From Actinoplanes palleronii (GTDB taxonomy: Bacteria; Actinomycetota; Actinomycetes; Mycobacteriales; Micromonosporaceae): a DNA stretch of 64,000 nt. The position numbers and the translations under genes were made by a program. The notes below the pieces were generated by a model that saw nothing but the letters and a program-made list of their open reading frames with translations, did no database searches and was not told the DNA's origin. Shown here piece by piece: positions 26,572-36,421 of this stretch. Within the stretch, counting starts at the first letter, position 1; every line of letters starts with the position of its first letter. Location: positions 1 through 64,000 of the forward strand of contig NZ_BOMS01000085.1 of the NCBI RefSeq assembly GCF_016862315.1, given 5' to 3'.

Positions 26572-26597
26572 GTGAGGGCCGGTGCGCCGGCCCTCAC
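26572..26597 (+). promoter_or_regulatory. mRNA-stabilising type hairpin between binding protein and permease
   Basis: GTGAGGGCCGG (26572-26582), TGCG loop, CCGGCCCTCAC (26587-26597) is a perfect 11-base stem. No T-run of terminator kind follows directly. Such stems are common after binding-protein genes and give unequal expression in the operon. Confidence 0.75.
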
Positions 26598-26625
26598 CCT
26601 TCTCTTCAAGTGCAGGAGTTTTCCG

Positions 26626-27573
26626 TTGGCGATCATCACCGCCCCGGGCACCACCGAGAAGCTGGGCCGTAGTGAGCCGGCGATCCGGAACAACGCCCGG
26701 CGCAACCGCAAGATCCGCGACAACGTCACCGGGCACGCCTTCCTGATCGGGGCGGTCCTCTGCTTCGCCCTCTTCTCCTGGTATCCGATGATCCGCGGCA
26801 TCGTGATGAGCTTCCAGCGCACCAAGCGCGGGGTGACCACCTGGGTGGGCTGGGACAACTACACCCGGATCGTCGCCGACCCGAGCTTCTGGCCGGCCTG
26901 GAAGAACACCTTCTACTTCACCGTCCTGGCGCTGATCCTGGGTTACGCGGTCCCGTTCTTCGTGGCGATCCTGCTCAACGAGCTGCGGCACGCCAAGGGC
27001 TACCTGCGGATCCTGGTCTACCTGCCGGTGATGCTGCCGCCGGCCTCGGCGCTGTTCCTGTTCAAGTTCTATGCGTACGACCCCAGCGACGCCGGCCTGT
27101 TCAACGCGATCCTCAAGTCGCTGCACCTGCCGACCTCGCAGTGGATGCAGTCGGCCGACGCCACCATGCCGGCCATGGTGATCGCCTCGACCTGGATGAA
27201 CATGGGCGGCGCCGTACTGATCTACCTGGCCTCGCTGCAGAACATCCCGGGCGAGCTGTACGAGGCGGCCGAACTCGACGGCGCCGGACTCTGGCGGCGG
27301 ATCTGGAACGTCACCATCCCGCAGACCCGGCTGATCCTGGCCCTGCTGGCGATGATGCAGATCGTCGCGACCATGCAGCTCTTCATCGAGCCGCTGATCC
27401 TGGCCAACGGCGCCGGCACCGAGGACTCCGCGACCACCGTGGCGTACCTGATCTACCAGCACGGCTTCTTCCAGAACGACCTCAACGGCGCCGCGGCGCT
27501 CGGGGTGATCATGCTCGTGGTGCTGGCCGCCTTCTCCGCCGTCTACGTGCGGCTGACCACCAAACAGGACTAG
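26626..27573 (+). CDS. ABC sugar importer permease (MalF type)
   Basis: A 315-residue permease of six predicted transmembrane helices (first at ITGHAFLIGAVLCFALFSW, residues about 35-55). The cytoplasmic EAA loop reads YEAAELDGAGLWRRIWNVTI. I start at TTG 26626, which has CAGGAG 8 bases upstream; the reading frame continues upstream, but that stretch is the intergenic hairpin. It would pair with the next permease. No ATPase gene is present in the operon; a shared MsiK-type ATPase elsewhere is expected by analogy with Streptomyces. Confidence 0.9.
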   Translation: MAIITAPGTTEKLGRSEPAIRNNARRNRKIRDNVTGHAFLIGAVLCFALFSWYPMIRGIVMSFQRTKRGVTTWVGWDNYTRIVADPSFWPAWKNTFYFTVLALILGYAVPFFVAILLNELRHAKGYLRILVYLPVMLPPASALFLFKFYAYDPSDAGLFNAILKSLHLPTSQWMQSADATMPAMVIASTWMNMGGAVLIYLASLQNIPGELYEAAELDGAGLWRRIWNVTIPQTRLILALLAMMQIVATMQLFIEPLILANGAGTEDSATTVAYLIYQHGFFQNDLNGAAALGVIMLVVLAAFSAVYVRLTTKQD

Positions 27574-27581
27574 GACGGACG

Positions 27582-28469
27582 ATGGCACAGGAATCCGGAA
27601 CCCGCACGCTCGTCTCGCAGGCGCAGCTCCGGCGAGGACGCGGCAGGATCGTCTACTGGACGCTGCTCGCCACGATCATCCTGGGGTTCACCCTCGTCTT
27701 CCTCGGACCGCTCTACTGGATGGTCACCGGCGCGCTGAAGTCCGGCACCGAGATCGCGCAGACCCCGCCGACGTTGTGGCCGCAGCACCCGGAGACGGAC
27801 AACTACGTCAACGCGTGGCACGACCTGAACCTCGCGAAGCTGCTGTTCAACACGTTCTACTACGCGATCGGAGCGGTGCTGTTCCAGCTGATCCTGGACA
27901 CCGCGGCGGCGTACGCGCTGTCGAAGCTGCGCCCGGCGCTGGGCAACGTGATCCTCGGCGCGATGCTGGCGACCCTGATGATCCCGGCGATGGTGCTGAT
28001 CGTCCCGCAGTACGTGACCGTGATCGACCTGCCGATCGTGCACGTCAACCTGCTCGACTCGCCGTTCGCGATCTGGCTGCCCCTGGTCGCCAACGCCTTC
28101 AACATCTTCCTGCTCAAGCGGTTCTTCGACTCGATCCCGGAGGACCTGATGGCGGCCGCCTCGGTGGACGGCGCCGGCCCGCTGCGCACCCTCTGGTCGA
28201 TCATCCTGCCGATGTCGCGCCCGATCCTCGGCGTGGTCTCGATCTTCGCGGTGACCTACGTCTGGAAGGACTTCCTCTGGCCGAAGCTGGTCATGCCGTC
28301 GGCGGAGACCCGGACGGTCAGCGTCGGCATCGAGGCGTTCTCCCGGGGCACCTCGATGAACGAGATCGTCGCCGCCTCGGTGATCGCCGCGATCCCGACC
28401 GTGATCATCTTCCTGATCTTCCAGCGGAACATCATGTCCGGCCTGACCGCGGGCAGCGTCAAGGGCTGA
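27582..28469 (+). CDS. ABC sugar importer permease (MalG type)
   Basis: A 295-residue partner permease with six helices (first at YWTLLATIILGFTLVFLG). The EAA loop is MAAASVDGAGPLRTLWSIIL. ATG 27582 is 8 bases after the stop of the first permease. It is followed by the GH13 gene 47 bases later, after a TCTCTTCAAG stretch that also occurs before the first permease (26601). The function is oligosaccharide import with the binding protein. Confidence 0.92.
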   Translation: MAQESGTRTLVSQAQLRRGRGRIVYWTLLATIILGFTLVFLGPLYWMVTGALKSGTEIAQTPPTLWPQHPETDNYVNAWHDLNLAKLLFNTFYYAIGAVLFQLILDTAAAYALSKLRPALGNVILGAMLATLMIPAMVLIVPQYVTVIDLPIVHVNLLDSPFAIWLPLVANAFNIFLLKRFFDSIPEDLMAAASVDGAGPLRTLWSIILPMSRPILGVVSIFAVTYVWKDFLWPKLVMPSAETRTVSVGIEAFSRGTSMNEIVAASVIAAIPTVIIFLIFQRNIMSGLTAGSVKG

Positions 28470-28516
28470 GCGTCACACCTCTCTCTTCAAGGCCAACGTA
28501 CGAAAGCGAGTTCTTC

Positions 28517-30079
28517 GTGTCCGGAATTGACGATGCTTGGTGGCGCGACGCGGTCATCTACCAGGTGTACCCCCGCAGTTTCGCCGACGCCGACGGTGAC
28601 GGGGTCGGCGACATCGACGGCATCCGGGCGCACCTGGGCCACCTGCGTGACCTCGGGGTGGACGCGATCTGGATGAGCCCGTGGTACCCGTCGCCGATGG
28701 CGGACGCCGGTTACGACGTGGCGGACTTCCGCGACATCGACCCGGTCTTCGGTGACCTGGCCGGTGCCGAGGCCCTGATCGCCGAGGCGCACGCGGCCGG
28801 CATCCGCATGATCGTCGACATCGTCCCGAACCACATCTCCTCTGAGCACCCGTGGTTCAAGGCCGCGCTCGCCTCGCCGGACGCGCCCGAGCGCGACTAC
28901 TTCTGGTTCCGGCCGGGGCGCGACGGCGGCGCGACCATGCCCACCGACTGGACCGGCGAGTTCGGCGGCACCACCTGGACGAAGGCACCAGACGGCTCCT
29001 GGTACCTGCACCTGTTCACCCCGGAGCAACCCGACCTGAACTGGGAGCACCCGGACGTCCAGGCCGAGTTCGAGGCGATCCTGCGGTTCTGGTTCGACCG
29101 CGGGGTGGACGGGATCCGGATCGACTCCGCCGCGCTGCTCTTCAAGGACAAAGACCTTCCCGAGGTACGCGAGGGAGCCCCGCACCCGTTCCACGACCTG
29201 GACGCGGTGCACGACGTCTACCGGGCCTGGCGCCGGGTCGCCGACGAGTACCCGGGCCGGGCGCTGATCGGCGAGGTGTGGATGCCGGAGGTGGACCGCT
29301 TCACCAACTACCTGCGCCCCGACGAGCTGCACGCGGCGTTCAACTTCGACTTCCTCGGCTGTGCCTGGGACCCGTACCTGATGCGCGACTGCGTCGACCG
29401 GACCCTGGACGCGCACGCCAAGGTCGGCGCCCCGCCCACCTGGGTGCTGTCCAACCACGACGTGACCCGGCACGTCACCCGGTACGGCCGGGCCGACACC
29501 ACGTTCAGCTTCGACAACAACCTCGACGGCACCCCGGTCGACCTGGAGCTGGGCACCCGCCGGGCCCGGGCGGCCGCCCTGCTGTCGCTGTCGCTGCCTG
29601 GCGGCGCCTACGTCTACCAGGGCGAGGAGCTGGGCCTCTGGGAGAACGAGACCATCCCGGAAGACCAGATCCAGGACCCGATGTACGCCCGGCGCGGGCA
29701 CACCCGGGACGGCTGCCGGGTGCCGCTGCCCTGGTCCGGCGACGAACCGCCGTACGCGTTCAGCACCACCACGCCCTGGCTGCCCCAGCCGGCCGAGTGG
29801 AAGGACCGCACGGTCCAGGCGCAGACCGGCGACCCGAGCTCGATGCTCGAGCTGTACCGCGCCGCGATCCGCCTGCGTCACTCGCAGGGCGCCGGGTTCG
29901 CCTGGCTGGATCGGGGCGCGACCGTGCTCGCCTACACCCGCGGCGCGGACTTCGCCTGCGTGCTCAACCTCTCCGGCGCACCCGTTCCCCTGCCGGAGCA
30001 CCAGACCATCCTGCTCGCCAGCGGCCCGCTCGACGGTGACCTCCTCCCCCAGGACACCGCGATCTGGCTGCGCCTCTAG
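28517..30079 (+). CDS. GH13 alpha-glucosidase, intracellular
   Basis: A 520-residue enzyme without a signal peptide, hence cytoplasmic. GH13 motifs are VDIVPNHIS (region I), GIRIDSAAL (nucleophile Asp), GEVWMPE (acid/base Glu) and LSNHDVTRH (transition-state Asp), with YQGEELGLWENE near the active site. It is a paralogue of the 9295-11001 enzyme. It is the last importer gene and would hydrolyse imported gluco-oligosaccharides; given the GH87 genes next to it, activity on alpha-1,3 (nigero-) oligosaccharides is a testable guess. GTG at 28517 has no strong ribosome site. The next gene lies 90 bases on. Confidence 0.9.
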   Translation: MSGIDDAWWRDAVIYQVYPRSFADADGDGVGDIDGIRAHLGHLRDLGVDAIWMSPWYPSPMADAGYDVADFRDIDPVFGDLAGAEALIAEAHAAGIRMIVDIVPNHISSEHPWFKAALASPDAPERDYFWFRPGRDGGATMPTDWTGEFGGTTWTKAPDGSWYLHLFTPEQPDLNWEHPDVQAEFEAILRFWFDRGVDGIRIDSAALLFKDKDLPEVREGAPHPFHDLDAVHDVYRAWRRVADEYPGRALIGEVWMPEVDRFTNYLRPDELHAAFNFDFLGCAWDPYLMRDCVDRTLDAHAKVGAPPTWVLSNHDVTRHVTRYGRADTTFSFDNNLDGTPVDLELGTRRARAAALLSLSLPGGAYVYQGEELGLWENETIPEDQIQDPMYARRGHTRDGCRVPLPWSGDEPPYAFSTTTPWLPQPAEWKDRTVQAQTGDPSSMLELYRAAIRLRHSQGAGFAWLDRGATVLAYTRGADFACVLNLSGAPVPLPEHQTILLASGPLDGDLLPQDTAIWLRL

Positions 30080-30169
30080 GCAACCGGTGGCGTCCCCGGT
30101 TCCACCGCCGGGGGCGCACAGGAGCAGGAAAGGAAACACCGGGGGCTGGCCACACCAAGGAAGGTACCC

Positions 30170-32449
30170 ATGGCCAACCGCACCGCCCCACTAGCCACGC
30201 TCGCCGTCGTCCTCGCGGCAGCCGTCACCACCGTGATCTGGCAACCGCCCGCGGCGCACGCCGCCGGGCTGTCCCCCTTCGACGTCGCCGGGCGCGGCGC
30301 GACAGTACCGTTCACCGAGATCGAAGCCGAGAAGGCCGCCACCAACGGCACCTCGACCGGCACCGACCGCACGTACGGCACGCTCTCCTCCGAGGCCTCC
30401 GGCCGGGAGGCGGTCACCCTCGACGCCGCGGGTGAGTACGTCGAGTTCACCCTCACCAAGCCGGCCAACGCGGTCACCTTCCGGTACAGCATCCCGGACG
30501 GCAAGAACGCGTCGCTGGACCTGCGCACCGGCTCCACCCTGATCAAGACAGTGCCGGTGACCTCGAAGTACAGCTGGTTCTACGGGTACTACCCGTTCAC
30601 CAACAATCCCGGTGACGGGCGGCCGCACCACTTCTACGACGAGACCCGGGCGACGTTCGGGACCACCTACCCGGCCGGCACCAAGATCCGGATCCAGGTG
30701 GGCTCGACCGCGCAGTCACCGAGCTTCACCGTCGACCTCGCCGACTTCGAGAACGTGCCGGCCGCGGTCGCCAAGCCGTCCGGCGCGATCGACGTGGTCG
30801 CCGACTACGGCGCGGACCCGACCGGCACCACCGACTCGACCGCGAAGTTCCAGGCCGCGGTGAACGCCGGCGCCTCGTCCGGGCGGGTGGTCTTCGTACC
30901 GGCCGGCAATTTCACGCTCTACAGCCACGTCATCGTCGACCGGGTCACCCTGGCCGGGGCCGGCCCCTGGTACACGGTCCTCGGCGGCCGGCATCCCACC
31001 CAGCGCAGCCAGGCGGCCGGCATCTACGGCAAGTACGTCGGCCAGGGCGGCCCGAGCCAGAACGTCGTCGTCAAGGACCTCGCGATCATCGGCGACATCC
31101 AGGAGCGGGTCGACGAGGACCAGGTGAACGCGTTCGGCGGGGCGATGTCGAACTCGACGATCGACAACGTCTGGATGCAGCACACCAAGGTCGGCGCGTG
31201 GATGGACGGTCCGATGGACAAGTTCACCATCAGGAACAGCCGGATCCTGGACCAGACCGCGGACGGCGTGAACTTCCACATCGGGGTCACCAACTCCACG
31301 GTGACCAACACGTTCGTCCGCAACACCGGTGACGACGGCCTGGCCATGTGGGCGGAGAACACGCCGAACGTGGCGAACTCCTTCACCCACAACACCGTTG
31401 TCGTACCGATCCTGGCGAACAACATCGTCAGCTACGGCGGCCGGGACATCAATATCAGCGACAACGTGATGGCCGAGACCGTCACCAACGGTGGTGGCCT
31501 GCACGTCGCGAACCGGTACCCGGGTGTCACCGGGCCGACCGCGGTGGCCGGCACCTGGACGCTGGCCCGCAACACCCTGATCCGCACCGGCAACGCCGAC
31601 TACAACTGGAACTTCGGGATCGGCGCGCTGTGGTTCTGGCCGGACCAGGGCGCGATCACCGGGGCGACCATCAACGTCACCGACACCGACATCCTGGACA
31701 GCTCGTACGCCGGTATCCAGTGGATCGGCAACGCCACCAGCGGGCTGAACCTGACGAACGTGAACATCGTCGGCGCGGGCACGTTCGCGCTGCAGGCGCA
31801 GGCACCGGCGTCCGCGACGTTCACCAACGTCAAGGCGAGCGGGATCGCGCAGAACCCGCCGACCTACAACTGCGTGGGCTCGGCGCTGGCGATCACCGAC
31901 GGGGGCGGCAACTCGGGCTGGCAGTCGGCCAACCCGTACTGCGGCCCGTGGCCCGCCCCTCGATGGGGAAACACCACGTCGACGCCCACTTCCAGCCCCA
32001 CTGTTAGTCCGACGGCCAGCCCCACTGTTCCCAGCGGCAACCTCGCGGCGGGCCGCCCGGCCACCGCGACCGGGCAGGCCGACGTCTACGGCCCGGGCAA
32101 CGTCACCGACGGCAACCCGAACACCTACTGGGAGAGCACCAACAACGCGTTCCCCCAGTCGATCACCGTCGACCTGGGCCAGAACCGGCCGGTGGCGCGG
32201 GTCGTCCTCAAGCTGCCGCCGGCGACCGCCTGGGCCACCCGGACCCAGACGCTGTCCGTCCTCGGCAGCACCGACGGGTCCACGTTCAGCACGGTGAAGA
32301 GCAGCGCCGGATACGTGTTCAACCCGGCGAGCGGCAACACGGTCACCGTTCCGGTCACCACGACGCAGCGCTACCTGCGCCTGACCGTCACCGGCAACAC
32401 CGGCTGGCCCGCGGGTCAGCTCTCCGAGTTCGAGGTCTACGCCTCCTGA
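30170..32449 (+). CDS. Secreted GH87-type alpha-1,3-glucanase (mycodextranase-like) with CBMs
   Basis: A 759-residue exported enzyme. Order: signal peptide 1-30; CBM35-like sandwich about 42-195 (FTEIEAEKAATNGTSTGTDR); right-handed beta-helix about 200-600; Thr/Pro/Ser linker near 605-622; F5/8-type (CBM32-like) domain 623-759 starting NLAAGRPATATGQAD. ADGVNFH (Asp365) and NTGDDGLAMW (Asp388, Asp389) match the three-aspartate arrangement of GH87. The fold is shared by other beta-helix enzymes, so GH87 is a family-level call. Its C-terminal binding domain closely resembles the first domain of the next gene, suggesting duplication. ATG at 30170 has GAAGG about 5 bases upstream. Confidence 0.83.
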   Translation: MANRTAPLATLAVVLAAAVTTVIWQPPAAHAAGLSPFDVAGRGATVPFTEIEAEKAATNGTSTGTDRTYGTLSSEASGREAVTLDAAGEYVEFTLTKPANAVTFRYSIPDGKNASLDLRTGSTLIKTVPVTSKYSWFYGYYPFTNNPGDGRPHHFYDETRATFGTTYPAGTKIRIQVGSTAQSPSFTVDLADFENVPAAVAKPSGAIDVVADYGADPTGTTDSTAKFQAAVNAGASSGRVVFVPAGNFTLYSHVIVDRVTLAGAGPWYTVLGGRHPTQRSQAAGIYGKYVGQGGPSQNVVVKDLAIIGDIQERVDEDQVNAFGGAMSNSTIDNVWMQHTKVGAWMDGPMDKFTIRNSRILDQTADGVNFHIGVTNSTVTNTFVRNTGDDGLAMWAENTPNVANSFTHNTVVVPILANNIVSYGGRDINISDNVMAETVTNGGGLHVANRYPGVTGPTAVAGTWTLARNTLIRTGNADYNWNFGIGALWFWPDQGAITGATINVTDTDILDSSYAGIQWIGNATSGLNLTNVNIVGAGTFALQAQAPASATFTNVKASGIAQNPPTYNCVGSALAITDGGGNSGWQSANPYCGPWPAPRWGNTTSTPTSSPTVSPTASPTVPSGNLAAGRPATATGQADVYGPGNVTDGNPNTYWESTNNAFPQSITVDLGQNRPVARVVLKLPPATAWATRTQTLSVLGSTDGSTFSTVKSSAGYVFNPASGNTVTVPVTTTQRYLRLTVTGNTGWPAGQLSEFEVYAS

Positions 32450-32454
32450 AAACC

Positions 32455-32488
32455 CCGGCGGGCGGCTCCCACCGATGTCGCCCGCCGG
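32455..32488 (+). terminator. Stem-loop between the two glucanase genes
   Basis: CCGGCGGGC (32455-32463) and GCCCGCCGG (32480-32488) are perfect complements, followed by TCTTC. It may be a partial terminator or a processing site. Confidence 0.5.
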
Positions 32489-32535
32489 TCTTCACCGAAC
32501 ACCTCACCTCTCACGGAAGAAAGGTGCGCTCCCAC

Positions 32536-35500
32536 ATGTCCAGATTCAGACTCATGGTCGCTGCCACGGCAGCCGCCAGCGTCGTCGCCGCACTGATACA
32601 CGCCCCGGCAGCCCTCGCCGCGGGCCCCAACCTGGCCGCCGGCAAGACCTTCAGCGCCAGCAGCTACACCGACGTCTACCCGGCCGGCAACGCCGGTGAC
32701 GGCAACGCCAACACGTACTGGGAGAGCAACAACAACGCGTTCCCGCAGTGGCTGCAGGTCGACCTCGGTACCGCCACGCAGGTCAACCAGGCAATCCTCA
32801 AGCTGCCGCCGGCCACCGCGTGGAGCACCCGCACCGAGACGCTAGCCATTCAGGGCAGCACGAACGGCACCTCGTTCAGCGACCTCAAGGCGAGCGCCGG
32901 GTACACGTTCAACCCGTCCTCCGGCAACACCGTCACCGTCGACTTCACCGCGGCCAGCGCGCGGTTCGTCCGGCTGACCTTCACCGGCAACACGTCGTGG
33001 CCGGCCGGTCAGCTGTCCGAGCTGGAGCTGTACGGCCCGGTCAGCGGCGACAGCCAGGCACCGAGCGCGCCCGGCGGCCTCGCCTACACCCAGCCGGCCA
33101 GCGGGCAGATCCGGCTGAGCTGGAACGCGTCCACCGACAACGTCGGCGTGACCGGTTATGACATCTACGCGAACGGCCAGCTGCGCACCAGCGTGGCCGG
33201 GAACGTGCTGACCTGGACCGACAGCCAGCCGGACTCGGCGACCGTGGCGTACTACGTGCGGGCCAAGGACGCGGCCGGCAACGTGTCGGCGAACAGCTCG
33301 ACGGTGACGCGCACCGGCGCGAGCGGCGACTCGCAGGCGCCGACCACGCCGGGAACGCTGTCCTACACCACGCCGGCCGCCGGGCAGATCCGGCTCAGCT
33401 GGGGCGCGTCGACCGACAACGTCGGCGTGACCGGCTACAACGTGTACGCCAACGGGACGCTCACGACCACCGTCACCGGGACCACGTACACCGACAGCCA
33501 GCCGGACACCGCGACCGTGGCGTACTACGTCAAGGCCAAGGACGCGGCCGGCAACGAGTCGGCGGCCGGCAACACGGTCACCCGTACCGGGGCGCCGCAG
33601 ACCGGTGCCAACCTCGCGGTCGGCAAGCCGATCGAGGCCTCGTCGTCGATCTTCACGTTCGTCGCGACCAACGCGAACGACAACGACACCGCCACCTACT
33701 GGGAGGGTTCGGCCTACCCGGCGAACCTGACCGTGAAGCTGGGCGCGAACGCGACGGTCTCCTCGGTGGTCGTCAAGCTCAACCCGGCGACCGACTGGGG
33801 CACCCGGCAGCAGACGTTCGCGGTGCTCGGGCGGGAGCAGTCGGCCACCGCGTACACCACGATCGCAGGCTCCGCGACGTACACCTTCAATCCCTCGTCG
33901 CAGAACACGGTGACCATCCCGGTCTCCGCGACCACGGCGGACGTCCGTCTTTCCTTCACCGCCAACACCGGCGCACCCAGCGGTCAGGTGGCGGAGTTCC
34001 AGGTGATCGGCGCTCCGGCGGCGAACCCGGACCTGACCGTGACCGGCCTGTCCTTCGCGCCGGCCGCGCCGGTCGAGACCGACGCGGTGACGCTGTCGGC
34101 GACGGTCCGCAACGCGGGCACGGCCGCCTCGCCGGCCAGTTCGGTCAACTTCTACCTGGGTACGACGAAGGTCGGCACCGCGACCGTCGGCGCCCTCGCG
34201 GCCGGCGCCGCCTCGACCGTCTCGGCCTCGATCGGGGCCCGGGACGCGGGCAGCTACGCGCTCTCCGCGAAGGTCGACGAGGCGAACACGGTCATCGAGA
34301 CCAACGACGCCAACAACTCCTACACCAGCCCGACGAACCTGGTCGTCGCGCCGGTCAGCAGCTCCGACCTGGTCGCCTCGGCGGTCTCCTGGTCACCGGG
34401 CAACCCGGCGGCCGGCAACACGGTGACGTTCGCGGCCACCCTGAAGAACCAGGGCACCGCGGCCACCGCCGGCGGCGCGCACGCCGTGACGGTGACCGTG
34501 CTGAACGGCTCGGCCACGGTCAAGACGTTCACCGGCTCGTACACCGGTTCCCTGGCCGCCGGCGCCTCCTCGCCGTCGATCACGCTGGGCACCTGGACCG
34601 CGGTCAACGGCAAGTACACGGTGCGTACCGTGGTCGCGACCGACGCCAACGAGTTGCCGGTCAAGCAGGACAACAACACCAGCGAGAAGCCGTTCTTCGT
34701 CGGCCGCGGCGCCAACATGCCGTACGACATGTACGAGGCCGAGGACGGCACCACCGGCGGCGGGGCGGCGGTCGTCGGCCCCAACCGCACGGTCGGTGAC
34801 CTGGCGGGCGAGGCGTCCGGCCGCAAGGCGGTCACGCTGAACCAGACCGGCTCGTACGTCCAGTGGACCACCCGCAACCCGACCAACACGGTCGTCGCCC
34901 GGTTCTCCATCCCGGACGGCACCACCAGCTCGATCAACGTGTACGTCAACGGCACCCTGAACAAGTCCCTGCCGCTGACCTCGAAGTACGCCTGGCTGTA
35001 CGGCAACGAGACGGCGCCGCAGAACTCCGGCACCGGCCCGCGGCACATCTACGACGAGGCGAACATCCTGCTCACCGGCTCGTTCCCGGCCGGCAGCACG
35101 ATCAAGCTGCAGAAGGACGCCGGCAACAGCGGCTCGATCGCGATCGACTTCATCAACCTGGAGCAGGTCGCCCCTCTGGCCAACCCCGATGCTGCTCGTT
35201 ACGTCGTGCCGACCGGTTTCGATCAGCAGTCGGTGCAGAACGCGCTCGACGCCGCCCGGCAGGACACCAGCAAGCTGGGGGTCTACCTCCCGGCCGGTGA
35301 CTACCAGACCGCGAACAAGTTCCAGGTCTACGGCCGCTCCTTGCGCATCGTCGGGGCCGGGCCCTGGTACACCCGGTTCCACACCCCGGACACGCAGACC
35401 GAGACGGACGCCGGCTTCCGGGCCGACGCCACCGCCAACGGGTCGACGTTCGCGAACTTCGCGTTCTTCGGCAACTACACGATCCGGATCGACGGTCCGG

Positions 35501-36357
35501 GCAAGGTGTTCGACTTCGCCAACGTCGCCAACGTGACGATCGACAACATCTGGGCCGAGCACGTGGTCTGCCTGTACTGGGGCGCGAACACCGACAACAT
35601 GGTGATCAAGAATTCGCGGATCCGGGACACGTTCGCCGACGGCGTCAACATGACCAACGGCAGCACCGGCAACCTGGTCGACAACAACGACGCCCGGTCC
35701 ACCGGTGACGACGCGTTCGCGCTCTTCTCGGCGATCGACGCCGGCGGATCCGACGAGATCAACAACACGTTCTCGAACCTGTCCACCACGCTCACCTGGC
35801 GGGCCGCCGGCGTCGCCGTCTACGGCGGGTACGCCAACACCTTCAAGAACATCTACATCGCCGACACGCTCGTCTACTCCGGCATCACGATCAGCTCGCT
35901 GGACTTCGGGTACCCGATGAACGGCTTCGGCGCCAACCCGCCGACCGTTTTCGACAACATCTCGATCGTCCGGGCCGGCGGCCACTTCTGGGGCGCGCAG
36001 GTCTTCCCGGCGATCTGGATGTTCAGCGCCTCGAAGGTCTTCCAGGGCATCCGGGTCAGCAACGTCGACATCGTCGACCCGACCTACTCCGGCATCATGT
36101 TCCAGACCCAGTACATCGGTGGAAACCCGGTCAACCCGATCACCGACTCGGTCTTCACCAACGTCACCATCACCGGCGCGCAGAAGAGCGGCGACGCCTT
36201 CGACGCCAAGAGCGGCTACGGCATCTGGGCCAACCCGCTGCCGGAGACCGGCCAGGGCCCGGCGGTCGGCTCGGCCACCTTCACCAACCTGCAGATGAGC
36301 AACAACTTCAAGGACATCGAGAACCCGACCAGCACGTTCACCATCACCCGCAACTGA
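32536..36357 (+). CDS. Large secreted GH87-type alpha-1,3-glucanase, multidomain
   Basis: A 1273-residue exported protein. Order, approximate: signal peptide 1-32; F5/8 (CBM32-like) domain 35-170; two fibronectin type III repeats 178-265 and 270-355 (both with SWNAST/SWGASTDNVGVTGY); second F5/8-like domain 360-495; two CARDB domains 500-600 and 610-720; CBM35-like domain 725-875; GH87 beta-helix 890-1273. Asp1035 in ADGVN and Asp1058/1059 in TGDDAFA correspond to the aspartates of the smaller enzyme, with the same spacing. ATG 32536 is preferred to the GTG at 32524, which abuts the ribosome site AAAGG. It would bind and hydrolyse insoluble alpha-glucan, such as fungal wall or bacterial mutan. 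Confidence 0.83.
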   Translation: MSRFRLMVAATAAASVVAALIHAPAALAAGPNLAAGKTFSASSYTDVYPAGNAGDGNANTYWESNNNAFPQWLQVDLGTATQVNQAILKLPPATAWSTRTETLAIQGSTNGTSFSDLKASAGYTFNPSSGNTVTVDFTAASARFVRLTFTGNTSWPAGQLSELELYGPVSGDSQAPSAPGGLAYTQPASGQIRLSWNASTDNVGVTGYDIYANGQLRTSVAGNVLTWTDSQPDSATVAYYVRAKDAAGNVSANSSTVTRTGASGDSQAPTTPGTLSYTTPAAGQIRLSWGASTDNVGVTGYNVYANGTLTTTVTGTTYTDSQPDTATVAYYVKAKDAAGNESAAGNTVTRTGAPQTGANLAVGKPIEASSSIFTFVATNANDNDTATYWEGSAYPANLTVKLGANATVSSVVVKLNPATDWGTRQQTFAVLGREQSATAYTTIAGSATYTFNPSSQNTVTIPVSATTADVRLSFTANTGAPSGQVAEFQVIGAPAANPDLTVTGLSFAPAAPVETDAVTLSATVRNAGTAASPASSVNFYLGTTKVGTATVGALAAGAASTVSASIGARDAGSYALSAKVDEANTVIETNDANNSYTSPTNLVVAPVSSSDLVASAVSWSPGNPAAGNTVTFAATLKNQGTAATAGGAHAVTVTVLNGSATVKTFTGSYTGSLAAGASSPSITLGTWTAVNGKYTVRTVVATDANELPVKQDNNTSEKPFFVGRGANMPYDMYEAEDGTTGGGAAVVGPNRTVGDLAGEASGRKAVTLNQTGSYVQWTTRNPTNTVVARFSIPDGTTSSINVYVNGTLNKSLPLTSKYAWLYGNETAPQNSGTGPRHIYDEANILLTGSFPAGSTIKLQKDAGNSGSIAIDFINLEQVAPLANPDAARYVVPTGFDQQSVQNALDAARQDTSKLGVYLPAGDYQTANKFQVYGRSLRIVGAGPWYTRFHTPDTQTETDAGFRADATANGSTFANFAFFGNYTIRIDGPGKVFDFANVANVTIDNIWAEHVVCLYWGANTDNMVIKNSRIRDTFADGVNMTNGSTGNLVDNNDARSTGDDAFALFSAIDAGGSDEINNTFSNLSTTLTWRAAGVAVYGGYANTFKNIYIADTLVYSGITISSLDFGYPMNGFGANPPTVFDNISIVRAGGHFWGAQVFPAIWMFSASKVFQGIRVSNVDIVDPTYSGIMFQTQYIGGNPVNPITDSVFTNVTITGAQKSGDAFDAKSGYGIWANPLPETGQGPAVGSATFTNLQMSNNFKDIENPTSTFTITRN

Positions 36358-36374
36358 CCCACTCCCGCAGGAAA

Positions 36375-36421
36375 GCCGCGTGTCCGGACCGTCTCCGGGC
36401 GCGCGGCCCCTTCATTTTTTT
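36375..36421 (+). terminator. Terminator of the glucan locus
   Basis: GCCGCGTGTCCGGA (36375-36388) pairs with TCCGGGCGCGCGGC (36394-36407) with two G-U type pairs, followed by TTCATTTTTTT. Confidence 0.8.
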
